64,000 nucleotides of DNA, taken from the NCBI RefSeq assembly GCF_004340465.1, contig NZ_SLVV01000001.1, positions 1-64,000 on the forward strand. The letters are read 5' to 3'. The stretch comes from Mesobacillus foraminis (GTDB taxonomy: Bacteria; Bacillota; Bacilli; Bacillales; Cytobacillaceae). The number at the start of each line of letters is the position of its first letter. Position 1 is the stretch's first letter. The notes beneath the pieces were generated by a model that was not told the origin of the DNA, ran no database searches, and saw nothing but the letters and a program-made list of their open reading frames with translations. The translations under genes and the position numbers were made by a program. Below, one piece after another: positions 1 to 10,291 of the stretch.

Positions 1-38
1 AAATCGAAGGTTGAAAACGAAATGGGTCTAGCATTAAT

Positions 39-66
39 GGCCGTGAATTTACGAAAATTCACGGCC
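39..66. repeat. 12-bp inverted repeat downstream of pdhD
   Basis: Positions 39-50 are complementary to 55-66 around a 4-nt loop. No T-run follows on either strand, so it is not a classical terminator. It lies just beyond the strong terminator of the pdh operon and could be a second 3'-end hairpin of that transcript or belong to the next gene outside the window. Confidence 0.5.
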
Positions 67-92
67 AACAGCTAAGAATATAGTAGAAAGAC

Positions 93-143
93 AAGCAAAA
101 ACAGAGAAAGGTGAAATTGAGTACGCTCAATTTCACCTTTCTC
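93..143 (-). terminator. Rho-independent terminator of the pdh operon
   Basis: A perfect 17-bp stem (104-120 with 127-143, loop GTACGC) is followed on the minus strand by TGTTTTTGC. It lies 45 nt after the pdhD stop codon and ends the pdhABCD transcript. Confidence 0.85.
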
Positions 144-187
144 ACTATTTGAGCTAGTTATGGCCCAGCCTCTTTATTATTTATTTT

Positions 188-1597
188 TTACTTAATAATA
201 TGAATTGGATTGCCAAGAGCTACTTCAGCAGTTTCCATAGTGATTTCACCAAGTGTTGGATGGGCATGGATTGTCATTGCGAGATCTTCTGCAGTCATGC
301 CTGTTTCGATTGCGAGACCTAGCTCTGCAATCATGTCAGAAGCGCCTGAACCTGCAATCTGCGCACCAATAATCAATCCATCTTCTTTTCTCGTAACAAG
401 CTTCATGAAACCATCAGACTGGTTTAATGAAAGCGCACGGCCATTAGCTGCAAATGGGAACTTGGCAGCTGTAACCTCGATACCCTCATCCTTTGCTTGC
501 TGTTCGGTGTATCCAACTGATGCCAATTCAGGATCAGAGAATACCACTGCAGGAATTCCAAGGTAGTCAATTTCGGATGCATGTCCAGAAATAGCCTCAG
601 CTGCAATTTTACCTTCATAAGATGCCTTGTGAGCCAGCGGAGGGCCTGCAACAACATCACCGATGGCATAAATGTTGCTGATATTGGTTCTGCATTGTTT
701 GTCTACATTAATAATTCCACGTTCGCCAAATTCAACTCCGACCTGCTCAAGGCCAAGTTCATCCGTATTTGGCTTTCTGCCGACCATGACGAAAACATAG
801 TCTGCTTCAATTTTCTGCTCTTCACCTTTCACTTCATAAGTGACGGTTACACTGTCTTCTTTCTCTTCTACACCTTTTGCAAGGGCTTTAGTTATGATTT
901 CGGCACCTTTTTTCTTAAGGTTGCGTTTTACAAGTGAAGACATTTGCTTTTCAAAGCCGTTCAGGATTTCGTCTGCGCCTTCAAGGATGGTTACTTTAGT
1001 GCCAAAGCTAGCATAAGCGCCGCCCAGCTCTGTTCCGATATAACCGCCGCCAATAACAACAATGCTCTTAGGAAGCTCCTGAAGATTCAGTGCGCCGGTA
1101 GAATCAAGGACACGCTTGGAATATTTAAACGCTGGAATTTCCAAAGGTCTTGAGCCTGTAGCGATAATGGCATTTTTAAAAGTATATGTCTGTGCTGAAT
1201 TCTCATCCATTACACGCAGTGTGTTTGCGTCCACAAAATAAGCTTCACCGCTTACGATGTCAACCTTATTTCCTTTAAGCAGTCCCTCAACGCCGCCAGT
1301 CAGCTTTTTTACAACCCCGGCCTTGAAGTTTTGCACTTTCGAAAAATCCAATGTGACGTTTTCAGCTTTAATCCCCATATCTTCAGAATGCATGGCATTC
1401 TCATAACGGTGACCCGCAGAAATTAATGCTTTTGAAGGGATACAGCCGACGTTTAAGCACACGCCGCCCACTGTTCCTTTCTCGACGATTGTCACTTTTT
1501 GTCCCAGCTGGGCAGCACGAATCGCTGCAACATATCCTCCAGGGCCTGCACCAATGACTATAGTATCCGTTTCAATTGGGAAATCTCCTACTACCAT
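188..1597 (-). CDS. pdhD: Dihydrolipoyl dehydrogenase (E3 of pyruvate dehydrogenase)
   Basis: E3 reoxidises the dihydrolipoyl arm of the E2 core and passes electrons through a disulfide and FAD to NAD+. The 469-residue protein has the FAD Rossmann motif GAGPGG at residues 16-21, the redox-active disulfide CLNVGC (Cys47, Cys52), a second Rossmann motif GGGYIGTE for NAD+ near the middle, and the C-terminal HAHPTLGE segment carrying the catalytic His and Glu of the partner subunit. Length and motifs are normal for the family. It is the last gene of pdhABCD, 3 nt after pdhC, and probably also serves other 2-oxo acid dehydrogenases unless a dedicated E3 lies elsewhere. It closely resembles B. subtilis PdhD as I remember it. 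Confidence 0.96.
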   Translation of the reverse strand: MVVGDFPIETDTIVIGAGPGGYVAAIRAAQLGQKVTIVEKGTVGGVCLNVGCIPSKALISAGHRYENAMHSEDMGIKAENVTLDFSKVQNFKAGVVKKLTGGVEGLLKGNKVDIVSGEAYFVDANTLRVMDENSAQTYTFKNAIIATGSRPLEIPAFKYSKRVLDSTGALNLQELPKSIVVIGGGYIGTELGGAYASFGTKVTILEGADEILNGFEKQMSSLVKRNLKKKGAEIITKALAKGVEEKEDSVTVTYEVKGEEQKIEADYVFVMVGRKPNTDELGLEQVGVEFGERGIINVDKQCRTNISNIYAIGDVVAGPPLAHKASYEGKIAAEAISGHASEIDYLGIPAVVFSDPELASVGYTEQQAKDEGIEVTAAKFPFAANGRALSLNQSDGFMKLVTRKEDGLIIGAQIAGSGASDMIAELGLAIETGMTAEDLAMTIHAHPTLGEITMETAEVALGNPIHIIK

Positions 1598-1600
1598 TTA

Positions 1601-2953
1601 TTACGCCTCCATTAACAATAGTTCTGGATCGTTTAACAAGCGTTTAATGTGATTCATTGCATTTTGCGCTGTTGCACCGTCGATCATACGGTGGTCAAAG
1701 CTTAGAGATAGGGCAAGGACTGGAGCAGCCACAATTTCTCCATCTTTGACGATAGGTTTTTCAGCAATGCGGCCAATTCCGAGAATGGCTACTTCTGGAT
1801 GATTAATTACCGGAGTGAACCACTGTCCTCCAGCAGATCCGATGTTTGAAATCGTGCAAGATGCACCCTTCATTTCATCAGGAGCCAGTTTTCCATCACG
1901 AGCTTTGACTGCAAGTTCATTGATTTCATTCGAAATGGTAAATACAGACTTACGGTCAGCATCTTTTACAACAGGAACAAGCAAGCCTTTCTCTGTATCT
2001 GCCGCTATTCCGATATTGTAGTAATGCTTATGAACAATTTCGCTTGTTGCATCATCAAGGGAAGTGTTTAATGCTGGATACTCACGCAATGCACTTGTTA
2101 ATGCTTTTACCACATAAGGAAGGAATGTAAGCTTAATTCCTTTTTGAGCTGCAACTTCTTTGAACTTTTTGCGATGAGCAACAAGCTTAGTTACATCAAT
2201 CTCATCCATTAAAGTAACGTGTGGAGCAGTATGTTTTGAGTTAACCATTGCTTTGGCAATCGCCTTGCGGATTCCGCTCATCTTCTCACGTGTTTCAGGA
2301 TACTGGCCTTGAGGAATTGCTTGAGCTGGCGCTGCAGCTTTTTCAGCAGCTGGTGCTTCTTGAGCTGCTGCCGGTGATTCTGCAGCCTGTGGTGCTCCCC
2401 CGGCGATGAAGTTGTCTACATCCTCTTTTAATACTCGGCCATTCTTGCCTGTGCCGGCAACTTGGCGAATATCAATGCCTTTATCGCGGGCATGCTTGCG
2501 GACAGATGGCATCGCGATGACACGGCGGTTTGGATCTACTTCTGTCTGAGGAGCTGCTGCCGCGCCTGCTCCTGTGGCACCTTCAGCTGCAGGAGCTTTT
2601 GCTTCTTCTTTCTTGACATCCTGGCCAGCTTCCATAGTTGATTGAACTTGTGCCTCTGTTTTTTCAGTCTTTGGAGCTTCTTCCTCATCACCTTTAAATT
2701 TCAGGTCTTCATACCCAGGAGCATCAAAAGAAATGAGTATCTGGCCCACTGTGGCTACTGTTCCTTCTTCTACCAGAACTTCCTCGACTGTTCCAGCGAC
2801 AGGAGAAGGAATTTCGACAACCGCCTTATCATTTTGCACTTCGCAAAGTACATCGTCTTCTTGAACTTTGTCACCTGGCTTTACAAACCACTTAACAATT
2901 TCACCTTCATGGATGCCTTCACCAATATCCGGCATTTTGAATTGGAATGACAC
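1601..2953 (-). CDS. pdhC: Dihydrolipoamide acetyltransferase (E2 of pyruvate dehydrogenase)
   Basis: E2 forms the structural core of the complex and moves the acetyl group from lipoate to CoA. The order is one N-terminal lipoyl domain (acceptor Lys in the [12 protein letters not shown] turn), an acidic Glu/Pro/Ala linker, a peripheral-subunit-binding domain (around [14 protein letters not shown]), a second Ala/Pro linker and the catalytic domain ending with DHRMIDGA, whose His is catalytic. I chose GTG at 2953: it lies 10 nt after AGGAGG and gives [13 protein letters not shown], matching the usual family start. A TTG at 2959 is too close to that ribosome-binding site. A 150-nt gap holding a large stem-loop separates it from pdhB. 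Confidence 0.95.
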   Translation of the reverse strand: MSFQFKMPDIGEGIHEGEIVKWFVKPGDKVQEDDVLCEVQNDKAVVEIPSPVAGTVEEVLVEEGTVATVGQILISFDAPGYEDLKFKGDEEEAPKTEKTEAQVQSTMEAGQDVKKEEAKAPAAEGATGAGAAAAPQTEVDPNRRVIAMPSVRKHARDKGIDIRQVAGTGKNGRVLKEDVDNFIAGGAPQAAESPAAAQEAPAAEKAAAPAQAIPQGQYPETREKMSGIRKAIAKAMVNSKHTAPHVTLMDEIDVTKLVAHRKKFKEVAAQKGIKLTFLPYVVKALTSALREYPALNTSLDDATSEIVHKHYYNIGIAADTEKGLLVPVVKDADRKSVFTISNEINELAVKARDGKLAPDEMKGASCTISNIGSAGGQWFTPVINHPEVAILGIGRIAEKPIVKDGEIVAAPVLALSLSFDHRMIDGATAQNAMNHIKRLLNDPELLLMEA

Positions 2954-2991
2954 TTGCAATCACCCTCCTATTATTTAAAGCGCGAGCACCA

Positions 2992-3072
2992 CTTTACCTG
3001 CAGGCAATGCAGCGAGCCCCTCCACGGCAGGCGTACTGCCGGTAAAGGGGTTCGATCCTGCAGCCAGTAAAG
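2992..3072. repeat. Imperfect palindromic element between pdhB and pdhC
   Basis: An 81-nt element is bounded by CTTTAC (2992-2997) and GTAAAG (3067-3072). Inside, CTGCAG-containing arms near 2998-3003 and 3057-3063 pair, then CCCCT (3017-3021) with AGGGG (3046-3050), then CGGCAG (3025-3030) with CTGCCG (3036-3041) around a 5-nt loop. It is more GC-rich than the surrounding spacer. In the pdh mRNA it would form one long interrupted hairpin between the E1 and E2 cistrons. It could be an mRNA processing or stability element, or a dispersed intergenic palindrome. Confidence 0.6.
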
Positions 3073-3115
3073 CTAGGCACTGTTGCACAAACTCATCTAA
3101 GTTGTCAAAAAAATT

Positions 3116-4093
3116 TTAGAAAGTAAGTACTTTCTTGGCAGTTTCAATTACATCTTTGTAATTTGGAAGCCAGACAGTTTCAGCTTGAGAGAACGGGAAT
3201 ACCGTATCTGGAGCCGCTACGCGAAGTACTGGTGCTTCCAGGTTCAAAATGGCACGATCATTGATTTCAGCAACGATTTGTGATGCCATTCCTGCTTGTT
3301 TTTGAGCTTCCTGAACCACAATTGCACGTCCAGTCTTTTCAATTGAAGCAACAATTGTTTCAATGTCGAACGGCATAACAGTGCGAAGGTCGATAACCTC
3401 AACAGAGTGACCTTCTTTTTCCAGTTCTTCTGCAGCTTTTAATGATTCATGAACCATTGCACCATAAGTTACAATCGTCAAATCTTTACCTTCGCGCTTA
3501 ACTTCTGCTTTGCCAAGAGGAATAGTGTATTCTTCTTCAGGTACTTCCTGGCGGAAAGAACGGTAAAGCTTCATATGCTCAAGGAAGATAACAGGGTCAT
3601 TATCACGGATAGCAGAAATAAGCAATCCTTTTGCATCATAAGGAGTTGATGGGATGACAACTTTTAAGCCAGGTTGTTGAGCCATCAATCCTTCAAGGCT
3701 GTCAGCGTGCATTTCAGGAGTATGTACGCCTCCGCCAAAAGGAGAACGAATAGTTACAGGAGAGCTGTAACGGCCGCCTGAACGATAACGCATGCGAGCC
3801 ATTTGCCCAGAAATGGCATCCATTACTTCATATACAAATCCAAAAAACTGAATCTCAGGAACCGGACGGTAGCCTTGAAGAGCAAGACCAATCGCTAAAC
3901 CGCCAATCCCGGATTCTGCCAATGGAGTATCGAATACACGATCTTCACTGAATTCTTTTTGCAGCCCTTCTGTTGCACGGAAAACACCGCCGTTCACTCC
4001 AACGTCCTCTCCGAATACAAGTACATTAGGGTCGTTGCGAAGCTCTGTGCGCAACGCATCTGTAATTGCTTGAATCATTGTCATTTGAGCCAT
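3116..4093 (-). CDS. pdhB: Pyruvate dehydrogenase E1 component, beta subunit
   Basis: This is the beta subunit of the thiamine-diphosphate-dependent E1 heterotetramer, which decarboxylates pyruvate and acetylates E2 lipoate. The 325-residue length is standard. Family landmarks include the N-terminal [12 protein letters not shown] segment, [14 protein letters not shown], the [10 protein letters not shown] segment and a C-terminal transketolase-type domain (LRTVMPFD, then [11 protein letters not shown]). It starts 3 nt after pdhA, so the two E1 chains are translated together. The subunits are normally needed in equal amounts, which fits the tight spacing here and the wide, structured gap before pdhC. 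Confidence 0.96.
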   Translation of the reverse strand: MAQMTMIQAITDALRTELRNDPNVLVFGEDVGVNGGVFRATEGLQKEFSEDRVFDTPLAESGIGGLAIGLALQGYRPVPEIQFFGFVYEVMDAISGQMARMRYRSGGRYSSPVTIRSPFGGGVHTPEMHADSLEGLMAQQPGLKVVIPSTPYDAKGLLISAIRDNDPVIFLEHMKLYRSFRQEVPEEEYTIPLGKAEVKREGKDLTIVTYGAMVHESLKAAEELEKEGHSVEVIDLRTVMPFDIETIVASIEKTGRAIVVQEAQKQAGMASQIVAEINDRAILNLEAPVLRVAAPDTVFPFSQAETVWLPNYKDVIETAKKVLTF

Positions 4094-4096
4094 GGC

Positions 4097-5212
<1,116 letters not shown>

Positions 5213-5323
5213 CTATAGTCACCTCTTCCTTTCTAATACAATAATTTATCAATTATACAAAAATAGAATACCCAAAAACCAAATGAAACTTCCATATGCG
5301 GGTAAACGAATTACTATCGAGCC

Positions 5324-5352
5324 ATTATACCAACAGTTTGGCGATTGACCAA
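5324..5352 (-). promoter_or_regulatory. Candidate sigma-A promoter of pdhABCD
   Basis: On the minus strand TTGGTC (5352-5347) is followed after exactly 17 nt by a perfect TATAAT (5329-5324). Transcription would start near 5317, giving a leader of about 105 nt before pdhA. A second TATAAT closer to the gene has no good -35 partner. Confidence 0.6.
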
Positions 5353-5703
5353 AAGCAGGCAACTGAATCAGCCCGCATGTACATAAGTTATCATTTTTTG
5401 ATCTTTCCGCCATTATGTAGTTTTCCACAGAACAAGCCTCGGGAAACACTATTTTCCATATCCAATCCTTCTTCTATCTGTACTACTCATTTTTTTATCC
5501 CTATTGATACAATCAGCTCTCACGTAACTCAGTTTACAATAACTAAAAAGGTCCGTCAAATACTAAGATTATCATTTTAATCTTTTTATTACTGTACTAA
5601 TATTGTTTATTTTTTCTCCATCTGTACTATAAAAATAAAACTTCTGTGTTATAACATTGCCCCTGACAGCTTACTAAATGTCCGTTTATTTTTCCGCTAC
5701 AAT
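5353..5703. other. AT-rich gap between ykyA terminator and pdhA promoter
   Basis: No convincing ORF with a ribosome-binding site is seen on either strand. The stretch is AT-rich, and the longest open frames are unsupported. Upstream operator sites for pdhA could lie here, but I recognise none. Confidence 0.4.
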
Positions 5704-5731
5704 AAAAACCGGCCTCCATTACAGATGCCGG
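5704..5731 (-). terminator. Terminator downstream of ykyA
   Basis: A short stem, CCGGC (5709-5713) with GCCGG (5727-5731), is followed on the minus strand by TTTTTATTG. It lies about 40 nt after the ykyA stop. The stem is weak, so some read-through toward pdhA is plausible. Confidence 0.5.
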
Positions 5732-5767
5732 CAAACAAAAATCATTATTTCAGTAAATCATCAGCTG

Positions 5768-6442
5768 TTATTTGTTATCCTGTGTTTTAACATTCAACCC
5801 GGCCGCCCTGTAAAATTCAAGCTTGGCCTCGTTGTATTGATCTGTTTTTTCATTGAATTTCTGGTTGGAATCAAGTACTTTTTTATAGGAAGAATTCACT
5901 TTATTAACCTGGTCTTCAAGTTCTTCAATGGTTAAATCTTTATTTTTCAGCAGTGCATACAGCTCTTTGTCCTGAGAAAGGCCTGTTGAGTAATAGTTAT
6001 ACAAGTCACTATGGATATCATAGCGTTCAATCATTAAACTCTGAAGCTCTTCCGCCTGACTCTTTAATTCGGGATCGTCAATTTTCTCAATAATATCGGA
6101 AACCCCGCTAAATTCCTTTTTTGATTCCTCAATACTATCCTTTTCTTTATCAATGTGCTCTTTTCTTTTATCAGCGATCGAAATTGCCTGATCCGATAAA
6201 TTGACGATTTTTTCATATTCGTCCATATTAAGCTCAATAAGCTGGGCATATAACTCTTTTTCTTCCTTCTCAAGCTTCACAAGCGGTTCTTGCTGCTCTT
6301 CAAAGGTCTGTTCAATTTCGACAACTTTTTCAAGTTTATCGAACATTTCTTCTGCAGGGGTTTTTCTGTCCATGCACCCTGCAGAGAGTACAGTCAAAGC
6401 AAGAATGATAAAAACCAGAGATTTTTTCCGGAAAATTCCCAA
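5768..6442 (-). CDS. ykyA: YkyA-type coiled-coil lipoprotein
   Basis: A 224-residue membrane-anchored lipoprotein of unknown function. A short basic N-terminus and hydrophobic stretch end in the lipobox LSAGC (Cys23). The rest is almost entirely charged helix (many Glu, Lys, Gln), predicted to form long coiled coils. The start is TTG at 6442, seven nt after AAGGAGG; no better ATG exists. The position between peptide deformylase and pdhA matches B. subtilis ykyA, which supports the name more than the sequence alone does. The conserved linkage with pdh has no known functional explanation that I can give. Confidence 0.75.
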   Translation of the reverse strand: MGIFRKKSLVFIILALTVLSAGCMDRKTPAEEMFDKLEKVVEIEQTFEEQQEPLVKLEKEEKELYAQLIELNMDEYEKIVNLSDQAISIADKRKEHIDKEKDSIEESKKEFSGVSDIIEKIDDPELKSQAEELQSLMIERYDIHSDLYNYYSTGLSQDKELYALLKNKDLTIEELEDQVNKVNSSYKKVLDSNQKFNEKTDQYNEAKLEFYRAAGLNVKTQDNK

Positions 6443-6629
6443 TTTACAACCTCCTTATATTTCTCCATTTTCACTATAGCGATTTCCCTTTGACTTGACA
6501 ATATTAAACAAAAACCACCCAATAAAAAAAGGATTCATCTGGGCATCCGCCCATACATTTTCTCACAATCTACATAGGCTAAAGTATCGCTCAACCTATA
6601 CAGCGAAAAATATCAAGGAGGTTTTCCTT

Positions 6630-6752
6630 ATGTTTGGTTACGGATATGGATGTGGCTATCCTGCTCATGGTTTTGGTTTTGGTAGAGGATTTGCTCTAAT
6701 TGTGGTACTCTTCATCCTTCTTATCATTGTAGGCTGTGCCTGCTGGAGATAA
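6630..6752 (+). CDS. YjcZ-family small sporulation protein
   Basis: A 40-residue peptide with a Gly/Tyr/Phe-rich head ([18 protein letters not shown]), one membrane-spanning segment (about residues 21-36, ending in GCACW) and Arg at the C-terminus. This is the plan of the YjcZ/YydF-type spore peptides that are widespread and multicopy in Bacillaceae. ATG at 6630 follows AAGGAGG at 8 nt spacing. An upstream in-frame extension would lack a ribosome-binding site, so I do not use it. It stands alone between a divergent lipoprotein gene and its own terminator. Confidence 0.8.
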   Translation: MFGYGYGCGYPAHGFGFGRGFALIVVLFILLIIVGCACWR

Positions 6753-6761
6753 ATAACAAAA

Positions 6762-6789
6762 GGGAGATGCAAAAACATCTTCCTTTTTT
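6762..6789 (+). terminator. Terminator of the YjcZ-like gene
   Basis: An 8-bp stem, GGGAGATG (6762-6769) with CATCTTCC (6776-6783) including one G-U pair, is followed by TTTTTT. It lies 10 nt after the stop codon. Confidence 0.8.
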
Positions 6790-6901
6790 GCATCATTGTA
6801 TCCACTTAGGCCGTGTCCATGCTGTATGTTTTCATATTAACTTTTTTATAGACATTTGTTAGACTAGGGATTACATAGAATAGACCAGAGGTGAATGAAA
6901 G

Positions 6902-7456
6902 ATGTTAACAATGGATAACATCGTACGGGATGGACACCCTTCCCTGCGCAAAGTAGCAGAAGAGGTCCCCTTGCCCGCTTCAGATGAAGATAAAGCAACC
7001 CTGGAGAGGATGCTTGAATATGTTAAAAACAGCCAGAATCCAGAAGTCGCCGAGAAATATGGCCTTCGTCCTGGTATTGGGCTTGCCGCCCCGCAAATTG
7101 ATGTCGAAAAAAGAATGATTGCTGTACACGTACATGATGAAAAAGGAAATTTATACAGCTATGGCCTTTTTAATCCCAGGATTATCAGCCATTCTGTTGA
7201 ACGTGCCTACCTGACAGCAGGTGAAGGCTGTTTATCAGTGGACGAACCCTATCCCGGATATGTTCCTCGCTATGCAAGAATTACGGTAAAAGGAGTCAGT
7301 CTTGACGGCGAAGAAGTCAAGCTTAGGTTAAAAGGGCTTCCCGCCATTGTTTTCCAGCATGAAATCGACCACCTTAATGGGGTTATGTTCTATGACCACA
7401 TAAATAAAGAAGATCCATTTGCTGAGATTGACAATGCTATACCTGTTGACAGATAA
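6902..7456 (+). CDS. def: Peptide deformylase (YkrB/DefB type)
   Basis: Removes the formyl group from the initiator methionine of nascent proteins. All three motifs are intact: GIGLAAPQ (58-65), EGCLS (metal ligand Cys110) and QHEIDH (ligands His153 and His157, catalytic Glu154). The 184-residue length and the insertion between motifs 1 and 2 place it in the Gram-positive type-2 class. ATG at 6902 follows GAGGTGA. The context next to ykyA-pdh matches B. subtilis ykrB (defB). It is monocistronic, with a hairpin 8 nt after the stop. Confidence 0.95.
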   Translation: MLTMDNIVRDGHPSLRKVAEEVPLPASDEDKATLERMLEYVKNSQNPEVAEKYGLRPGIGLAAPQIDVEKRMIAVHVHDEKGNLYSYGLFNPRIISHSVERAYLTAGEGCLSVDEPYPGYVPRYARITVKGVSLDGEEVKLRLKGLPAIVFQHEIDHLNGVMFYDHINKEDPFAEIDNAIPVDR

Positions 7457-7463
7457 ACCACTT

Positions 7464-7493
7464 GAAAGCCGGCCTATTCCAGAGCCGGCTTTC
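7464..7493 (+). terminator. Terminator-like hairpin after def
   Basis: A perfect 10-bp stem, GAAAGCCGGC (7464-7473) with GCCGGCTTTC (7484-7493). The T-run is only the TTTC of the stem itself, so termination may be partial. Confidence 0.6.
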
Positions 7494-8051
7494 AACATAT
7501 TTCCTCCACCCTGGCTCCTCTCGATGGATACAATCGACTTTAAATCTCCACTAATGGTCCAACAAACCGATTCAGGTCCCACATCCCTGTGGCTATTCCT
7601 GGCAAAAGTCTGTCGCCATCCGAATAACATCTGACTCTCCCAAAGTGCCCCTCAACTTGTTTCCTTTTGCAATTAGAGCGGTTTAGGCAAAAAAACTGCA
7701 TCCGCACGCTGACTCATTCACTTAGTATCATTTCATCAAAGAATATATCATTTTGCTGATGCGCCAAACACCCCACGCGAATACTCATTCTAAAGAGTGC
7801 TTTCCACTATTTTTTACTGAAAAGGGCGTTGGACAGTTCTTCCCCCCCGCCCAGGTCCCCACCCAATCGATAATTTCAAACATGTTCCATTTCAAAACAA
7901 CATAATCGTGAAAAAAAAAAACAAAAAGCTTTTTATATATCATATTTTTAAATTCCATCATTAACCACGAGATAAATTACTATTTCATCATATAATATTA
8001 GTAAAAAGAAAAGGTTTACACGGAAATCGAGTTAAACTTTCCTTGCACTCC
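7494..8051. other. Gene-free stretch between def and the rpoY region
   Basis: About 560 nt without a supported gene. Open frames on both strands lack ribosome-binding sites and recognisable sequence. It includes a C-rich run near 7842-7865 and an A-rich tract near 7910-7925. The unusual length for this compact genome suggests degraded sequence, but I cannot name a source. Confidence 0.4.
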
Positions 8052-8079
8052 TTTACATTGGACAAGGATTGTTTAAAAT
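8052..8079 (+). promoter_or_regulatory. Candidate promoter of the 23-codon ORF
   Basis: TTTACA (8052-8057), a 16-nt spacer, then TAAAAT (8074-8079). Transcription would begin near 8086, almost at the AAGGAG ribosome-binding site, giving a very short leader. Confidence 0.45.
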
Positions 8080-8101
8080 AAAGGTAAGGAGATGATCCAC
8101 T

Positions 8102-8173
8102 ATGTTAAAAAAGCTAAGACGCAAGCTTAGACAACAGTGGAGAGATTTGCTTCGTAAAAAAACAATTGCCTGA
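8102..8173 (+). CDS. 23-residue cationic amphipathic peptide
   Basis: The ORF reads ATG to TGA and encodes 23 residues, beginning MLKKLRRKLRQQ and ending LLRKKTIA. Ten residues are Lys or Arg and one is acidic. Leu2, Leu5, Leu9, Trp13, Leu16 and Leu17 line one face of a helix, with the basic residues on the other. AAGGAG lies 10 nt before the ATG, a promoter-like pair lies just upstream, and a stem-loop begins 7 nt after the stop, so it has the full outline of an independent gene. I do not recognise it. It could be a nucleic-acid- or membrane-binding micropeptide, a spore peptide, or the leader ORF of rpoY-rnjA. It is too short for ordinary gene callers. Confidence 0.55.
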   Translation: MLKKLRRKLRQQWRDLLRKKTIA

Positions 8174-8179
8174 GTTTTT

Positions 8180-8212
8180 GAGCCCTTCAAACTTGCGAAG
8201 GGCTCCTTCATT
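8180..8212 (+). terminator. Stem-loop after the 23-codon ORF
   Basis: A perfect 9-bp stem, GAGCCCTTC (8180-8188) with GAAGGGCTC (8197-8205), followed by CTTCATTATT. The T-tract is weak but the placement directly after the small ORF suggests a terminator or attenuator before rpoY. Confidence 0.6.
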
Positions 8213-8275
8213 ATTGTACATTGGTTAGAGTGGAAACTGGGATATATGTGTAATCCAGGCGTGATTAGAAAAACA

Positions 8276-8304
8276 ATGAAAAAAATGTTAATTTTTTATA
8301 TAAT
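8276..8304 (+). promoter_or_regulatory. Candidate sigma-A promoter of rpoY-rnjA
   Basis: A perfect TATAAT (8299-8304) with an ATGAAA -35-like hexamer (8276-8281) at 17 nt. The predicted start is about 30 nt before the rpoY ATG. Confidence 0.5.
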
Positions 8305-8339
8305 AGACAAAGTCATGTCAGATAAGGAGAGAGAGCTCT

Positions 8340-8552
8340 ATGATTTTTAAAGTATATTACCAAGAACAACTTAAGGAAGTTGCTGTAAGAGAAAATACTC
8401 AAACCCTGTATGTTGAGGCTGGTTCCGAAAGGGAAGTGCGAACAAAACTTTCTGATCGTCCTTATAATATTGAATATATTCAGGCAGTTGAGGGTAGTTA
8501 TCTTGAATATGAGAAACAAAAAGAAGACTTTGAAGTATTGGAGAATGAATAA
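8340..8552 (+). CDS. rpoY: RNA polymerase epsilon subunit
   Basis: A 70-residue acidic protein of the RpoY (YkzG) family, a small accessory subunit of Firmicutes RNA polymerase. The start [18 protein letters not shown] and the Glu-rich end are typical. ATG follows AAGGAGAGAGAG. It lies 3 nt upstream of rnjA, the conserved arrangement in Bacillus, which links a polymerase subunit to the main 5'-3' mRNA-decay nuclease in one operon. Confidence 0.93.
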   Translation: MIFKVYYQEQLKEVAVRENTQTLYVEAGSEREVRTKLSDRPYNIEYIQAVEGSYLEYEKQKEDFEVLENE

Positions 8553-8555
8553 TTT

Positions 8556-10223
8556 ATGAAATTTGTAAAGAACGATCAAACAGCTGTCTTTGCCCTTGGA
8601 GGTATGGGCGAGATCGGCAAAAACATGTATGCCGTCCAATTCCAGGATGAAATCATTGTCATTGACGCTGGTATTAAATTCCCTGAGGACGAATTGCTCG
8701 GAATCGATTATGTTATCCCTGATTACTCTTATCTTGTTAAAAATGAGGACAAGATAAAAGGACTCTTTGTTACACACGGACATGAGGACCATATTGGCGG
8801 GATTCCTTATTTGCTTAAACAAATTAATGTCCCGATTTACGGTGGAAAGCTTGCCCTCGGACTAATCCGGAACAAGCTGGAAGAACACGGTCTCTTGCGC
8901 CAGGCCAAGTTCCATGAAATTAAAGAAGATGACATTATAAAGTTCCGGAAAACATCTGTAACCTTTTTCAGGACCACGCACAGTATTCCGGATTCATATG
9001 GAATTGTTGTCAAGACACCGCCAGGACAAGTCGTCCATACTGGTGATTTCAAATTTGACTTCACCCCTGTAGGTGAACCAGCAAACCTTACGAAAATGGC
9101 TGAAATCGGCAAGGAAGGTGTCCTGTGCCTTCTTTCAGATAGCACGAACAGTGAAATTCCCAACTTTACCATGTCTGAAAGACGAGTAGGCGATACCATT
9201 CATGACATTTTCAGAAAAGTGGACGGCAGGGTTATATTTGCAACTTTTGCGTCCAACATTCACCGCTTGCAGCAAGTAACGGAAGCGGCTGTCGCTAATG
9301 GCAGGAAAATAGCTGTTTTTGGACGGAGCATGGAAGCAGCAATCAATATTGGACTTGATTTGGGCTACATCAATGCACCAAAAGAAACTTTTATCGAAGC
9401 ACAGCAAATCAATCGCCTGCCTGCAAACAAGGTAACAATTTTATGTACCGGAAGCCAGGGGGAGCCAATGGCTGCCCTTTCCAGAATCGCTAATGGCACA
9501 CACAGGCAAATTCAGATTATCCCTGGAGACACTGTAGTCTTCTCGTCTTCTCCGATTCCTGGAAATACGATTAGCGTGAACCGGATAATCAACTTGCTTT
9601 CACGTGCAGGCGCTGAAGTCATTCATGGGAAGCTGAGCGATATTCATACATCCGGTCATGGAGGACAGGAAGAGCAGAAATTAATGCTCAGGTTAATCAA
9701 ACCTAAATTCTTTATGCCTATCCACGGTGAGTACAGAATGCAAAAAATGCACTCAAAACTAGCAATTGACTGCGGTGTGCCTGAAGAAAACTGCTTTATT
9801 ATGGACAATGGCGATGTGCTTGCCCTAAGCGAGAATGAAGCACAGATATCAGGAAAGATTCCGTCCGGTTCTGTTTACATTGACGGAAGCGGAATCGGCG
9901 ATATCGGGAACATTGTGCTCCGCGACCGCCGTATTCTTTCCGAGGAAGGTCTGGTTGTTGTTGTTGTCAGCATCAATATGAAAGACTTTAAAATTGCGGC
10001 AGGCCCGGATTTGATATCCCGCGGATTTGTTTACATGCGCGAATCAGGCGATTTGATTAATGATGCCCAAAGCCTGATAACCAAACATTTGAATAAAGTC
10101 ATGGAACGCAAGACTACACAATGGTCTGAGATCAAGAATGAAATTACGGATACCCTTGCTCCGTTCTTATATGAAAAGACGAAGCGCCGTCCTATGATTT
10201 TGCCAATCATCATGGAAGTTTAA
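8556..10223 (+). CDS. rnjA: Ribonuclease J1
   Basis: A 5'-3' exoribonuclease and endonuclease of the beta-CASP metallo-beta-lactamase family, central to mRNA decay and 16S rRNA 5' maturation in Bacilli. The zinc-binding HxHxDH motif is intact (His74, His76, Asp78, His79), followed by HTGDFKFD, the beta-CASP region, [10 protein letters not shown] and PIHGEYRM. The 555-residue length is exact for J1. The C-terminal domain ends MILPIIMEV, as in close relatives. It is the second gene of rpoY-rnjA and has a strong bidirectional terminator 33 nt after the stop. Confidence 0.97.
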   Translation: MKFVKNDQTAVFALGGMGEIGKNMYAVQFQDEIIVIDAGIKFPEDELLGIDYVIPDYSYLVKNEDKIKGLFVTHGHEDHIGGIPYLLKQINVPIYGGKLALGLIRNKLEEHGLLRQAKFHEIKEDDIIKFRKTSVTFFRTTHSIPDSYGIVVKTPPGQVVHTGDFKFDFTPVGEPANLTKMAEIGKEGVLCLLSDSTNSEIPNFTMSERRVGDTIHDIFRKVDGRVIFATFASNIHRLQQVTEAAVANGRKIAVFGRSMEAAINIGLDLGYINAPKETFIEAQQINRLPANKVTILCTGSQGEPMAALSRIANGTHRQIQIIPGDTVVFSSSPIPGNTISVNRIINLLSRAGAEVIHGKLSDIHTSGHGGQEEQKLMLRLIKPKFFMPIHGEYRMQKMHSKLAIDCGVPEENCFIMDNGDVLALSENEAQISGKIPSGSVYIDGSGIGDIGNIVLRDRRILSEEGLVVVVVSINMKDFKIAAGPDLISRGFVYMRESGDLINDAQSLITKHLNKVMERKTTQWSEIKNEITDTLAPFLYEKTKRRPMILPIIMEV

Positions 10224-10256
10224 TATCAATCTTTTTCGAATACGCTTGATAATAAA

Positions 10257-10289
10257 AGCCCTTTAGCTGCATGCTAAAGGGCTTTTTTG
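10257..10289. terminator. Bidirectional terminator between rnjA and ktrC
   Basis: A 10-bp stem, AGCCCTTTAG (10257-10266) with CTAAAGGGCT (10274-10283), has TTTTTT on the plus side and TTTTATT on the minus side. It can end both convergent transcripts. Confidence 0.85.
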
Positions 10290-10291
10290 TG

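Noticed and set aside
3041-3072. tRNA-like T-loop GGTTCGATCC in the pdhB-pdhC palindrome
   Set aside because: The flanking bases do not form a T stem and no D or anticodon arm can be drawn.
7328-7630. 100-codon minus frame overlapping def
   Set aside because: It is antisense to the deformylase coding region with no independent support.
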